The translations under genes were made by a program, and so were the position numbers. A DNA stretch of 64,000 bases, from positions 62,001-126,000 of the forward strand of contig NZ_NIVS01000058.1 in assembly GCF_002205165.1 (NCBI RefSeq), written 5' to 3'. The DNA comes from Stenotrophomonas maltophilia. GTDB taxonomy: Bacteria; Pseudomonadota; Gammaproteobacteria; Xanthomonadales; Xanthomonadaceae. Below, one piece after another: positions 1 through 8,651 of the stretch (position 1 is its first letter; every line of letters starts with the position of its first letter). The notes below the pieces were generated by a model. It was not told the DNA's origin. It searched no databases and saw only the letters and a program-made list of their open reading frames with translations.

Positions 1-1038
1 GATCGCATGCTCGCCTCGGATCAGGTCGGAACGCTGATCACGGCGCTGGGTACCGGCATCGGGCGCGATGAGTACAACCCGGACAAGCTGCGTTACCACC
101 GCATCATCATCATGACCGACGCCGACGTCGACGGTGCGCACATCCGGACGCTGCTGTTGACCTTCTTCTACCGTCAGATGCCCGAGCTGATCGAGCGCGG
201 CCACATCTACATCGGCCTGCCGCCGCTGTACAAGATCAAGCAGGGCAAGCAGGAGCTGTACCTGAAGGACGACCCGGCGCTGGATGCGTACCTGGCCAGC
301 AGCGCGGTGGAAAACGCCTCGCTGATTCCGGCCGAGAGCGAGCCGGGCATCGAAGGTGTCGCGCTGGAGAAGCTGCTGCTGTCCTACGCCTCGGCGCAGG
401 AAACCATCGCGCGCAACAGCCATCGCTATGATCGCCAGGTGCTGGAAGCGCTGATCGATTTCACCCCGATGGATCTGGAACACCTGCGCAAGGCCGGCGC
501 CGACGAAGGTCTGGCCGCGCTGGCGACCCGCCTCAACCAGGGCAGCCTCGGCTCGCCGCGCTACACGCTGGAACTGCAGGAACCCACCGACGAGCGTCCG
601 GCGGCCGTGCTGGTCACGCGTCGCCACATGGGTGAACAGCTGATCCAGGTGTTGCCGCTGGCCGCGTTCGAAACCGGCGAACTGCGCGCCCTGCACCAGT
701 CTTCGCTGCTGCTGCATGGCCTGGTTCGCGACGGCGCGAAGATCAGCCGTGGTGCGAAGTCGGCCGAGGTGGCCAGCTTCGCCGAAGCGCGCAATTGGCT
801 GCTGGATGAAGCCAAGAAGGGCCGCCAGATCCAGCGATTCAAGGGCCTGGGTGAAATGAATCCGGAGCAGCTCTGGGACACCACGGTCAATCCCGACACC
901 CGTCGCCTGCTCCAGGTGCGGATCGAGGATGCCGTGGCCGCCGACCAGATCTTCAGCACGCTGATGGGCGACGTGGTCGAGCCGCGCCGCGACTTCATCG
1001 AAGACAATGCGCTGAAGGTCGCCAACCTGGATATCTGA
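1..1038 (+). CDS. gyrB: DNA gyrase subunit B, C-terminal part (5' truncated by window)
   Basis: ATP-driven subunit of DNA gyrase, which introduces negative supercoils together with GyrA. The reading frame is open from base 1, so the ATPase domain lies outside the window. What remains starts in the TOPRIM domain, with the Mg-binding motif TDADVDGAHIRTLLLTFFYR at about 115-175. A long insert typical of gammaproteobacterial GyrB follows, then the conserved tail RFKGLGEMNPEQLWDTT near 836 and the usual C-terminal end. Family identity is certain. The gene normally follows dnaA-dnaN-recF, which places this window near the chromosomal origin. Confidence 0.98.
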   Translation, partial: DRMLASDQVGTLITALGTGIGRDEYNPDKLRYHRIIIMTDADVDGAHIRTLLLTFFYRQMPELIERGHIYIGLPPLYKIKQGKQELYLKDDPALDAYLASSAVENASLIPAESEPGIEGVALEKLLLSYASAQETIARNSHRYDRQVLEALIDFTPMDLEHLRKAGADEGLAALATRLNQGSLGSPRYTLELQEPTDERPAAVLVTRRHMGEQLIQVLPLAAFETGELRALHQSSLLLHGLVRDGAKISRGAKSAEVASFAEARNWLLDEAKKGRQIQRFKGLGEMNPEQLWDTTVNPDTRRLLQVRIEDAVAADQIFSTLMGDVVEPRRDFIEDNALKVANLDI

Positions 1039-1111
1039 CACAATCGGGAACGGGCCGGCCGGGTGCGACCTGCACCCTGGCCGGCCATCGCTCCCCGATG
1101 CCAGGAATCCG

Positions 1112-1963
1112 ATGTCTGCTACCACCCCGGCGTCCCTGACGCCTCCGCTGCCCCCTGCCGTTCCATCGTCGCCGCGCAAGCCGGGTTCCCCGCTCGCGGG
1201 GTTCTTCATCGATCTGGGCATCGGCATTGTGGTGCTGCTGTCGCTGAGTCTGATCAGCGGCTTGATCTGGGGCCTGTACCGCGGCGCGATCGTCGGTTAC
1301 CAGGCCGCCCGCGACGGCGCGGATGCCTCGGCTGTGGCCGGTCTCACCCAGCAGTTGGGCCAACCCGGTGCCCTCGCCCAGATCCTGATGGCGCTGGTCG
1401 CCACCGGCGGCGCTGCACTGGTGCTGTATTTCTTCCGTCGCCGGGCCACGCCCGCCGAACGGGCGCTGTCGTTCCAGGCCGCGCGTCGCCCTTCCACGTG
1501 GGGCTGGACCTTGCTGGTCGCCACCGCGGTGATCATCGGCAGCAACCTGATCGCGTGGCTGGCCAAGCAGGCCGGCATCGAGCCGGTGCCGACCAACCTG
1601 GCGCTGATGGAACAGGCCGTCGCGCGCTTCCCGTGGTTCCTCGCCCTGTTTGCCGTGCTGCTCGCGCCGGCTTATGAAGAACTGTTGTTCCGCCGCGTCC
1701 TGTTCGGCCGTCTGTGGCAGGCCGGTCGCCCGGTGTTGGGCATCCTCCTGAGCAGCGTGGCGTTCGCCCTCGTCCATGAAATCCCCGGGACCAGTGCCAA
1801 CGGGCCGTGGGAAATCGCCCAGCTATGGCTCGTCTACGGCAGCATGGGCGCGGCCTTTGCCTGGCTGTACCAACGAACCGGGACCCTGTGGGCGCCGATC
1901 GCCGCGCACGCCTTGAACAACGGCATCGCCTTGGTCGCGCTGATGTTCCTGGGCCTCCATTGA
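1112..1963 (+). CDS. CPBP family intramembrane glutamic endopeptidase
   Basis: Polytopic inner-membrane protein of 283 residues with the three motifs of the CPBP/Abi (CAAX-protease-like) family: YEELLFRR at about residue 187, FALVHE at about 217 and HALNN near 266, which form the intramembrane active site. Several hydrophobic segments span residues 30-60, 85-105, 125-145 and 170-280. The N-terminus is Pro/Ser-rich and probably cytosolic. It follows gyrB by 73 bases in the same direction and is likely a separate unit. Bacterial members have varied, mostly unproven roles (bacteriocin immunity, protein processing), so the substrate cannot be named. Confidence 0.9.
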   Translation: MSATTPASLTPPLPPAVPSSPRKPGSPLAGFFIDLGIGIVVLLSLSLISGLIWGLYRGAIVGYQAARDGADASAVAGLTQQLGQPGALAQILMALVATGGAALVLYFFRRRATPAERALSFQAARRPSTWGWTLLVATAVIIGSNLIAWLAKQAGIEPVPTNLALMEQAVARFPWFLALFAVLLAPAYEELLFRRVLFGRLWQAGRPVLGILLSSVAFALVHEIPGTSANGPWEIAQLWLVYGSMGAAFAWLYQRTGTLWAPIAAHALNNGIALVALMFLGLH

Positions 1964-2035
1964 TCGATCACGCGGCTTGACGAAAATTTACGTCGCCGCG
2001 TTCCACACTGCGCACATGAACACGGGGGATCGCAC

Positions 2036-2842
2036 ATGAAACCGGTGCTGTTGGGAATTGCCATCGCCATGCTGGTGAGCGCGTGCGCCACCACGACCTC
2101 ACCCACCGGCCGTCGCCAGATGGTCGGTGGCGTTTCGCAGGCCGAGCTCGACCAGCTGGGCGCGCAGGCGTTCACTGAGACCAAGTCCAAGGGCACGCTC
2201 AGCCACGACCCGAAGCAGACCGCCTACGTGCAGTGCGTGGTCAACGCGCTGGTTGCCCAGCTGCCGCCACAGTACCGTGGCGTACGGTGGGAGACGGCCT
2301 TGATGGTCGACAAGGAACCGAACGCGTTCGCCCTGCCCGGCGGCAAGGTCGGGGTCAATACCGGCATCTTCACCGTCGCCAAGAACCAGGATCAGCTGGC
2401 GGCGGTGATCGGGCACGAGATCGGGCACGTCATCTCGCGCCATCATGAAGAACGGATCACCCGTCAGATGGGCGCCCAGACCGGCCTGTCGGTGCTCGGC
2501 GCGCTCGCCGGTGCCGCCTATGGCGAGGGCGCGGCCAGTACCGTCAGCCAGCTCGGTGGCGCAGGCGCCCAGGCAGCCTTCCTGCTGCCCGGGTCGCGAA
2601 CCCAGGAAAGCGAGGCCGATATCGTCGGCCAGCGGCTGATGGCCGAGGCCGGTTTCAACCCCGCCCAGGCGGTCGATCTGTGGCAGAACATGATGGCCGC
2701 CAGCGGCGGTCGTTCGCCCCAGTGGCTGTCCACCCACCCCGATCCGGCGAACCGGATCCGCGAACTGCAGCGAGACGCGCCCTCCCTGAGTGGTGTATAC
2801 CAACAGGCCCAGGCGGCCGGGCGCAGGCCGAAGTGCGGTTGA
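2036..2842 (+). CDS. M48 family zinc metalloprotease, lipoprotein (BepA/LoiP-like)
   Basis: Periplasmic zinc protease of 268 residues. The N-terminus is a lipoprotein signal with lipobox LVSAC (acylated Cys17). The zinc site is HEIGH at about residues 126-130, with the third ligand in QESEAD near 190. The C-terminal WLSTHPDPANRI segment is standard for M48 lipoproteases. Relatives such as BepA and LoiP act on outer-membrane protein assembly and quality control, so a similar envelope role is inferred. The fit of length and motifs is good and there is no sign of truncation. Confidence 0.93.
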   Translation: MKPVLLGIAIAMLVSACATTTSPTGRRQMVGGVSQAELDQLGAQAFTETKSKGTLSHDPKQTAYVQCVVNALVAQLPPQYRGVRWETALMVDKEPNAFALPGGKVGVNTGIFTVAKNQDQLAAVIGHEIGHVISRHHEERITRQMGAQTGLSVLGALAGAAYGEGAASTVSQLGGAGAQAAFLLPGSRTQESEADIVGQRLMAEAGFNPAQAVDLWQNMMAASGGRSPQWLSTHPDPANRIRELQRDAPSLSGVYQQAQAAGRRPKCG

Positions 2843-2863
2843 CGCGTCCGGATACGACTAAAA

Positions 2864-2882
2864 GATGCTGTATTGCAGCATC
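2864..2882 (+). terminator. small hairpin after the M48 gene
   Basis: GATGCTG - TATTG - CAGCATC forms a perfect 7-bp stem 21 bases after the stop codon at 2842. There is no T-run directly after it, so this is only a terminator-like hairpin. Confidence 0.3.
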
Positions 2883-2984
2883 GGAAACGATTTCTCACGC
2901 CATCAGTTTCTGATACGTTTGGCGGCTCAGATTTTTCTGACAGTCCGTTTTGATGCCGCTGCGGCGGTTCGATCGAGGTGAAAG

Positions 2985-4181
2985 ATGATTTTCAGCAACC
3001 ACAAGCAAGCCGTCCTTTCCGTCCTCATCGCGACCGCTGTAAGTGGCGCCATGATCACCGATGCCTTCGCCCAGGCCCGCTCGTCGGAGCGTGGCGCCCG
3101 TGGTGGGAAGAAGCAGGCCAAGGCCGAAGTGCTCTACCCGCAGGCGACCCGCCAGGAGCCGGATCAGAAGTCCTCGGCCAAGGTCGGCCCGAAGCTGCAG
3201 AAAATGATTGACAGCTACAACGACCAGAAGTTCCCGGAGACGCGCGCGCAGGCCGACGAAATCCTGGCCAATCCCGCCGCGAACACCTACGACAAGTCGC
3301 TGGCCGCGCAGCTCGCCTCGCAGGCCGCCTACCAGCTGGACGACGTTGCCTCGGCCAAGAAGTACCTGGAGCAGGTGCTGCAGCTCGGCGGCCTGGACAA
3401 CAACGGCCACTACCAGTCGATGCTGATGCTCGGCCAGCTGCAGCTGCAGGACGACCAGATCAACGAAGGCCTGGCGACCCTGGACAAGTACTTCGCCGAG
3501 ACCAAGTCGAACAAGCCCGAAGAGCTGATCGCCAAGGGCCAGGCCCTGTACCAGGCCGAGCGCTACGCCGAGGCCATCCCGGTGCTGCAGCAGGCCATCG
3601 CCGCCTCGCCCGAGCCCAAGGACAACTGGAACCAGCTGCTGATGGCCGCCATGGCCGAGGCCGGCCAGACCGGTGAAGCGGTCAAGCAGGCCGAAGCACT
3701 GGCCGCCAAGAACCCGAACGACAAGAAGGCCCAGCTGAACCTGGCCAGCATGTACATGCAGGCCGACCAGATGGACAAGGCCGGCGCGGTCATGGGCAAG
3801 CTGTACGCCGCCGGCCAGCTGACCGACGAGCGCGAGTACAAGCAGCTGTACTCGATCTACGCCAACAGCGAGAACAAAGAAAAGGACGTCATTGCCGTTA
3901 TCAATGATGGCCTGCAGAAAAACATCCTGAAGCCGGATTATCAGGTATACCTGGCACTGGCCCAGGCGTACTACTACTCCGACCCGCAGCAGGCGGACAA
4001 GGCGATCGAGGCGTGGCAGAAGGCTGCCCCGCTTTCCAAGGACGGCGAGACCTACCTGAATCTGGCACGCGTGCTGCATTCGGAAGGTCGCATTCCGGAG
4101 GCCAAGCAGGCCGCCCAGCAAGCGCTGGCGAAGGGTGTGAAGAACCAGGCGGATGCCAAGAAAATCATCAACCTGAAGTAA
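2985..4181 (+). CDS. Secreted tetratricopeptide-repeat protein upstream of tonB
   Basis: Protein of 398 residues with an N-terminal signal peptide (hydrophobic stretch within residues 10-25, probable cleavage after the DAFAQA segment). The rest is alpha-helical and repetitive: Ala/Leu/Gln-rich helices of the TPR/Sel1 style, such as AKKYLEQVLQLGG, EGLATLDKYFAE, YAEAIPVLQQAI and IPEAKQAAQQAL. It is probably a periplasmic or outer-membrane scaffold protein. It sits directly before tonB-exbB-exbD in the same orientation, 146 bases from the tonB start used here, which suggests a link to TonB-driven transport that the sequence alone cannot prove. A GGTGAAAG ribosome-binding site precedes the ATG. 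Confidence 0.85.
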   Translation: MIFSNHKQAVLSVLIATAVSGAMITDAFAQARSSERGARGGKKQAKAEVLYPQATRQEPDQKSSAKVGPKLQKMIDSYNDQKFPETRAQADEILANPAANTYDKSLAAQLASQAAYQLDDVASAKKYLEQVLQLGGLDNNGHYQSMLMLGQLQLQDDQINEGLATLDKYFAETKSNKPEELIAKGQALYQAERYAEAIPVLQQAIAASPEPKDNWNQLLMAAMAEAGQTGEAVKQAEALAAKNPNDKKAQLNLASMYMQADQMDKAGAVMGKLYAAGQLTDEREYKQLYSIYANSENKEKDVIAVINDGLQKNILKPDYQVYLALAQAYYYSDPQQADKAIEAWQKAAPLSKDGETYLNLARVLHSEGRIPEAKQAAQQALAKGVKNQADAKKIINLK

Positions 4182-4193
4182 GTAGGAATAACG

Positions 4194-4230
4194 CCTGAAC
4201 GCCTGCATAAGTGATGCGCAGGCGCTCAGG
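4194..4230 (+). other. hairpin between the TPR gene and tonB
   Basis: CCTGAACGCCTGC pairs with GCAGGCGCTCAGG (13 bp, one mismatch) across an 11-base loop. It lies between the TPR gene and tonB and has no following T-run. It could be a partial terminator or an mRNA processing/stability element that sets different levels of the two genes. Confidence 0.4.
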
Positions 4231-4327
4231 ATTGGTATAAGCTTGGAGGTTCCTGCGGTGTCATGCACCGCTGATCATGGGCTACCTGTCCCCGGGTATC
4301 CCGGCCCCACTAATGAGCTCTTGGCGC

Positions 4328-4996
4328 ATGACGGAACAACTAGTCGTTCACAGGTACGAACAACGCGATGACACCGGCCTCTCCTGGCCGCGTATCGTGG
4401 GTATCGCTTTTGTAATCGCACTGCATCTCGCCGCCTTCATGATGCTTCTGATCCCGGCTGTGGCTCCCAAGGCCGTGGCGGAGAAAGAACGCAACATCAT
4501 GGTGACCCTGGTCGACGCTCCGCCGCCGCCACCACCCCCCCCGCCGCCGCCGCCGCCGGATGACACCCCGCCGCCGCCGGTCAAGAACCTGTCGCCGCCG
4601 AAGCCGTCCCCGGTTCCGCCGCCGCCGCAGGCTCCTGTGGTCGATATCCCGGACCCGCGTCCGACCGACATCGTCACGCCGCCTTCGCCGCCGTCGCCGC
4701 CGCAGCCGCCGAGCACCATTGAGGCAAGCGTCGACATCTCGTCGAAGAACATGAACCCCCCGCGTTACCCGCCGGCCGCGTTCCGTGCTGGTATCCAGGG
4801 TGAAGTCATCCTGATCATTGACGTCGATGCCAATGGCAACGTCACCAATGTGTCGGTCGAGAAGTCCAGCCGTAACCGTGACCTCGATCGCGCCGCCATG
4901 GACGCAGCTCGCAAGTGGAGCTTCCGTTCCGCGGAATCGGGCGGGAAGAAGGTCGCAGGTCGCGTTCGCGTCCCGGTCAACTTTGCGCTGAACTGA
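4328..4996 (+). CDS. tonB: Energy transducer TonB
   Basis: TonB couples the inner-membrane proton gradient to outer-membrane TonB-dependent receptors. Order: a cytosolic N-terminus, one membrane anchor at about residues 21-43 (GIAFVIALHLAAFMMLLIP), a very proline-rich periplasmic spacer at about 60-135 with long proline runs, and the C-terminal TonB domain with PPRYPPAAFRAGIQGEV and a final VRVPVNFALN. The start is set at the ATG giving MTEQLVVHRYEQ because this matches the usual length (about 222 residues) and N-terminus in xanthomonads. An in-frame ATG at 4277 would add 17 residues. It heads the exbB-exbD-exbD cluster. Confidence 0.95.
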   Translation: MTEQLVVHRYEQRDDTGLSWPRIVGIAFVIALHLAAFMMLLIPAVAPKAVAEKERNIMVTLVDAPPPPPPPPPPPPPDDTPPPPVKNLSPPKPSPVPPPPQAPVVDIPDPRPTDIVTPPSPPSPPQPPSTIEASVDISSKNMNPPRYPPAAFRAGIQGEVILIIDVDANGNVTNVSVEKSSRNRDLDRAAMDAARKWSFRSAESGGKKVAGRVRVPVNFALN

Positions 4997-5082
4997 TAGT
5001 GGCCGGTGGCCCGCCGGCCACCGCCCCTAGCGGTTATTTCTAGCAATACCCTTTATCACCACACACAACAAAGGTAAGCGTC

Positions 5083-5841
5083 ATGCTGCAGGAACTTTTC
5101 ATCGCCGCTGCTGCCGGGGGCAACTCCAACGCCCTGTCGCAGATGGGCTTCGAGCACCTGATCCACGAGATGACCACCCAGCCGGGTGACTTCGCCGTCT
5201 CCTGGGTCGTGCTGCTGACCCTGATCATCATGTCGGCCATGTCCTGGTACTGGACCGTCATCAACATCTTCCGCGCTACCCGCCTGAAGGCTGCTGCCGA
5301 CAAGGTCGTGAGCCTGTTCTGGGATACCCCGAACGCTCAGGACGCCATCCGTGCGATGGAAGAACAGCCGGCTTCGGAGCCCTTCTCCAAGATCGCTCTG
5401 GACGCTGCACAGGCTGCTGCGCACCACCAGCGTTCGGAAGGCGGCACCTCGGGTGGCCTGGGTGAAAACCTGAGCCGTTCGGAGTTCGTCGATCGCGCCC
5501 TGCGTCAGGCCGTGACCCGCGAAAGCAACAACCTGCAGTCGGGCATGACCCTGCTGGCCACCGTCGGCGCAACCGCTCCGTTCGTGGGTCTGCTGGGTAC
5601 CGTGTGGGGCATCTACGGCGCGCTGATCAAGATCGGTGCCACCGGTTCCGCCTCGATCGACGCCGTTGCCGGCCCGGTGGGTGAAGCACTGATCATGACC
5701 GCCATCGGTCTGTTCGTGGCTATCCCGGCCGTGTTCGCCTTCAACTTCTTCAGCAAGATCAACAGCGCCACGATCAGCAAGTTCGATACGTTCGCTCACG
5801 ACCTGCACGACTTCTTCGCCACCGGTTCGCGCGTTCGCTAA
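5083..5841 (+). CDS. exbB: MotA/TolQ/ExbB proton channel protein ExbB
   Basis: Inner-membrane proton channel subunit that energises TonB. It has 252 residues with three membrane segments (about 38-60, 150-175 and 195-222) and a long cytosolic loop between the first two. The conserved family region LQSGMTLLATVGATAPFVGLLGTVWGIYGAL and the GEALIMTAIGLFVAIPAV helix are intact. It lies 86 bases after tonB and 57 bases before exbD, so it is most likely one operon with them. An AAGGTAAG ribosome-binding site precedes the ATG. Confidence 0.96.
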   Translation: MLQELFIAAAAGGNSNALSQMGFEHLIHEMTTQPGDFAVSWVVLLTLIIMSAMSWYWTVINIFRATRLKAAADKVVSLFWDTPNAQDAIRAMEEQPASEPFSKIALDAAQAAAHHQRSEGGTSGGLGENLSRSEFVDRALRQAVTRESNNLQSGMTLLATVGATAPFVGLLGTVWGIYGALIKIGATGSASIDAVAGPVGEALIMTAIGLFVAIPAVFAFNFFSKINSATISKFDTFAHDLHDFFATGSRVR

Positions 5842-5898
5842 TAGCGACGCGCGTCACCCAGCGAGAACGTAGTCAACACGATCTAGACGGAGCCCGTT

Positions 5899-6324
5899 AT
5901 GGCTTTCAGTAGTGGTAACAGCGGCGGCCCCATGGCCGACATCAACGTTACGCCCCTCGTGGACGTGATGCTGGTGCTGCTGATCATCTTCATCATCACG
6001 GCGCCCCTGATGTCCCACAAGGTCAAGGTGGATCTGCCTGAGGCCAACCTGGTGCAGAATCCGGAAGACGCTGAAAAGCGGGCGAGCCCGATCACCTTGG
6101 CAGTCAAGGAAGACGGCTCGATCTACTGGAACGACGAGGAAATCGACAAGCAGACGCTCGAGTCGCGCTTGGCGACCGCCGCCCAGCAGACCCCGCAGCC
6201 GCCCCTCAACCTGCGTGGTGATCGCACCACCAAGATGCGCGTCATCAATGAGATGACGAAGGTCGCGCAGGAACAGGGCATGCTCGACGTGGGCTTCGTC
6301 GCCACCAAAGTAAAGGGGCAGTAA
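5899..6324 (+). CDS. exbD1: Biopolymer transporter ExbD (first copy)
   Basis: ExbD subunit of the TonB-ExbB-ExbD motor, 141 residues. It has a short cytosolic N-terminus, a single transmembrane helix with the functionally essential Asp in [20 protein letters not shown], and a periplasmic domain. GGAG lies just before the ATG. A second exbD follows after only three bases. Two consecutive exbD genes are characteristic of Xanthomonas and relatives, where exbD2 has been linked to pathogen-specific functions rather than iron uptake. Confidence 0.95.
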   Translation: MAFSSGNSGGPMADINVTPLVDVMLVLLIIFIITAPLMSHKVKVDLPEANLVQNPEDAEKRASPITLAVKEDGSIYWNDEEIDKQTLESRLATAAQQTPQPPLNLRGDRTTKMRVINEMTKVAQEQGMLDVGFVATKVKGQ

Positions 6325-6327
6325 GCC

Positions 6328-6741
6328 ATGGCGTTCAGTTCTGGTGGTAATAAAGGCCCCATGGCCGACATCAACGTCACGCCCCTGGTGGACGTGATGC
6401 TGGTGCTGCTGATCATCTTCATCGTCACCGCGCCGATCATGACGTACCCGATCGCCGTTGACCTGCCGCAGCGCGTGCTCAACCCACCGCCGGTGACTGT
6501 CGAACCGCCGCCGCCGATCGAGCTGAAGGTGGACGCCAGCAACCAGGTGTCGTGGAACAACAGCCCCGTGGCTGTGAGCGAACTGCAGCAGCGTATGGAG
6601 CAGGAAGTGCAGCGCGATCCGACCAACCAGCCGGAGCTGCGCATTGATGCCAGCCCGGACTCCGAGTACGACGTGATGGCCAAGGTGTTGGCTGCCGCGA
6701 AGAATGCTCAGATGAAGAAGATCGGCTTCGTACAGCAGTAA
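6328..6741 (+). CDS. exbD2: Biopolymer transporter ExbD (second copy)
   Basis: Second ExbD paralog, 137 residues. Its N-terminus is almost identical to the first copy (MAFSSGG, then [21 protein letters not shown]), but the periplasmic part differs, carrying a proline-rich insert [15 protein letters not shown]. It starts three bases after the stop of exbD1, so the two are surely cotranscribed. It is the last gene before a strong terminator. In Xanthomonas campestris exbD2 is known to be dispensable for iron import but needed for induction of pectate lyase and the hypersensitive response. That is notable here because the window also holds a pectin utilisation region. Confidence 0.95.
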   Translation: MAFSSGGNKGPMADINVTPLVDVMLVLLIIFIVTAPIMTYPIAVDLPQRVLNPPPVTVEPPPPIELKVDASNQVSWNNSPVAVSELQQRMEQEVQRDPTNQPELRIDASPDSEYDVMAKVLAAAKNAQMKKIGFVQQ

Positions 6742-6772
6742 TACGCAAGACGCAGTCATGACGCGACTGGAA

Positions 6773-6803
6773 AACGCCCCTGGAAACAGGGGCGTTTTTT
6801 TTT
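6773..6803 (+). terminator. Rho-independent terminator of the tonB-exbBD operon
   Basis: Perfect 10-bp stem AACGCCCCTG / CAGGGGCGTT closed by a GAAA tetraloop (6783-6786) and followed by an uninterrupted T-run to 6803. It lies 32 bases after the exbD2 stop. Confidence 0.95.
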
Positions 6804-6857
6804 GTGCCGCCGGCCGTGGATACGCGCCAGCGGCACGCCGCCCGCTATCATCCGGCC

Positions 6858-8318
6858 ATGCTCGCAACCTTCGACGTCTTCGGGGACTGGCTCGACGCCA
6901 TCCCGCACCTGCGCCCCCTGATGGTGGCGGCCTACATTCTCTATCTGCTGTGGCTGACCGGCTGGATCATGCTGCAGAAGCGCGAGCCGGTCGCCACGTT
7001 GAGCTGGATCCTGTCGCTGGCCGCCCTGCCCTACCTCGGGCTCTTCATCTACTACCTGCTCGGCCCGCAGAAGGTGAAGCGGCAGCGCCTGCGCCGTGGC
7101 CGTTCGCGCTCGGGCATGGAGCACTACAGCAGCGTCTGCCCACCGGACGCGGACTGCACCGAGCTGGCCAAGATCGCGCAGGCCACCACCGGCCTGTCGC
7201 CAAGCTCGGCCACCGAGGTGGAGTGGCTGGTCGATGGTGCGGCCACCTACAGTGCACTGCTCGCCGCCGTGGCCAAGGCGCAGGATCACCTGCACCTGGA
7301 GTACTACATCTTCAATCCGGACCACGCCGGCACCGCGCTGCGCGATGCGCTGACCGAGCGTGCCGCCGCAGGTGTGCGGGTACGCCTGCTGCTGGATGCG
7401 GTGGGCTCCTCCTCCATCCGCAAGCGCTTCCTGCAGCCGCTGCTGGATGCCGGTGCCGAGGTGGTCTGGTTCCATCCGCGGCAGCTGCTCAAGCCGTTCA
7501 AGCGGCCGTGGTTGAACCTGCGTACGCATCGCAAGCTGGTGATCATCGATGGCCTGCAGGCCTTCACCGGCGGCATCAACATCACCGATGAGGAGGACGA
7601 GAGCGTCCGCCCGGATGCGTATCGCGACCTGCACATGCGCCTGCGTGGTCACGTGGTGCGCAGCCTGCAGCTGGTCTTCATCGAGGACTGGATCTACGCC
7701 ACCGGCCAGGAGCCGGCGCGCTTCAACATCGCCCAGCTGTGGCCGGAAACGATGCCCAGCCGCAGCGAGGGCACCATCAACGCGCAGGTGCTGGTCTCCG
7801 GCCCGGACTCCTCATGGGAAACCATCCATCGCCTGCACGTGGCCGCGATCCACGAAGCGAAGGAACGGGTCTGGCTGGTCACGCCTTACTTCGTACCCGG
7901 CGAAGCCGCGCGCATGGCACTGACCTCCGCCGCCCTCGGTGGCCTGGATGTGCGCCTGCTGGTGCCCAAGATGAGCGACTCCTGGTTCGTCACCCAGGCC
8001 GCGCGCTCCTACTTCGACGAGCTGCTGCAGGCCGGGGTCAAGATCTACGAATACGGTCCGCGCATGCTGCATACCAAGGCCTTCATCGCCGATGACGACG
8101 TGTGCATCGTCGGCAGTGCCAACTTCGATCACCGCAGCTTCCGGCTCAACTTCGAGCTGTCGATGATGATCAGCGACACCGGCCGCGTGGCGGCGCTGGC
8201 CGAGATCCTGCTGGCCGAGTACAGCAGCGCCTCGCCGGTCTACAACGATCGCCAGCGTTCGCTGTGGCGGCACCGTGTACCAGAGGCGTTCGCGCGCCTG
8301 GCCTCGCCGCTGCTGTAG
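6858..8318 (+). CDS. cls: Cardiolipin synthase (phospholipase D family)
   Basis: Membrane enzyme that condenses two phosphatidylglycerols to cardiolipin and glycerol. From the ATG giving MLATFDVFGDW it has 486 residues, the normal size. Two N-terminal membrane helices (about residues 13-33 and 43-65) are followed by two phospholipase D HKD motifs: HRKLVIIDGLQAFTGG at about residue 223 and HTKAFIADDDVCIVGSANFD at about 404. An in-frame upstream start at 6804 would overlap the T-run of the preceding terminator and is unlikely. Confidence 0.94.
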   Translation: MLATFDVFGDWLDAIPHLRPLMVAAYILYLLWLTGWIMLQKREPVATLSWILSLAALPYLGLFIYYLLGPQKVKRQRLRRGRSRSGMEHYSSVCPPDADCTELAKIAQATTGLSPSSATEVEWLVDGAATYSALLAAVAKAQDHLHLEYYIFNPDHAGTALRDALTERAAAGVRVRLLLDAVGSSSIRKRFLQPLLDAGAEVVWFHPRQLLKPFKRPWLNLRTHRKLVIIDGLQAFTGGINITDEEDESVRPDAYRDLHMRLRGHVVRSLQLVFIEDWIYATGQEPARFNIAQLWPETMPSRSEGTINAQVLVSGPDSSWETIHRLHVAAIHEAKERVWLVTPYFVPGEAARMALTSAALGGLDVRLLVPKMSDSWFVTQAARSYFDELLQAGVKIYEYGPRMLHTKAFIADDDVCIVGSANFDHRSFRLNFELSMMISDTGRVAALAEILLAEYSSASPVYNDRQRSLWRHRVPEAFARLASPLL

Positions 8319-8386
8319 CCAGCACTCCCCGTGGAACCCCACCCGGCGCCGGCGCTACACTGGCCCGGTCAATCGGGGAGAACGAC

Positions 8387-8647
8387 ATGTACTGGCTGTT
8401 TCTGCTGTTCGCGCTGGCCTGTTTCGGCATGGCGCTCAAGACCCCCCACATGGGGCTGATGGCGCTGTCGCTGCTGGGTACCCTGGTGTTCCTGCTGGCG
8501 TGGGTCCGTGGCCTCTATGTGGCCCGCTTCGGCGATGTGCAGCCTACCCGCGCGGCCATCACCGATCCCAACGAACTCCGTCGGCTGCGGGAGCTCGCCC
8601 TCCAGGCGCGTACCCGGGCCGCTCAGGGTGAATCCGACCCCTCGTAG
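8387..8647 (+). CDS. Small conserved membrane protein (hypothetical)
   Basis: Protein of 86 residues starting [14 protein letters not shown], with two hydrophobic helices (about residues 2-18 and 24-42) and a charged C-terminal tail rich in Arg and Leu. GGGGAG lies 6 bases before the ATG, a good ribosome-binding site. The stop lies 4 bases before pdxJ, so the two are probably cotranscribed. No family is recognised. Confidence 0.75.
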   Translation: MYWLFLLFALACFGMALKTPHMGLMALSLLGTLVFLLAWVRGLYVARFGDVQPTRAAITDPNELRRLRELALQARTRAAQGESDPS

Positions 8648-8651
8648 TGCC

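Noticed and set aside
4231..4327. Fur box or other iron-responsive site before tonB
   Set aside because: No convincing 19-bp A+T-rich palindrome was found in this interval.
4520..4720. CCG-rich simple repeat that looks like a microsatellite
   Set aside because: It encodes the proline-rich spacer of TonB and is explained by the protein.
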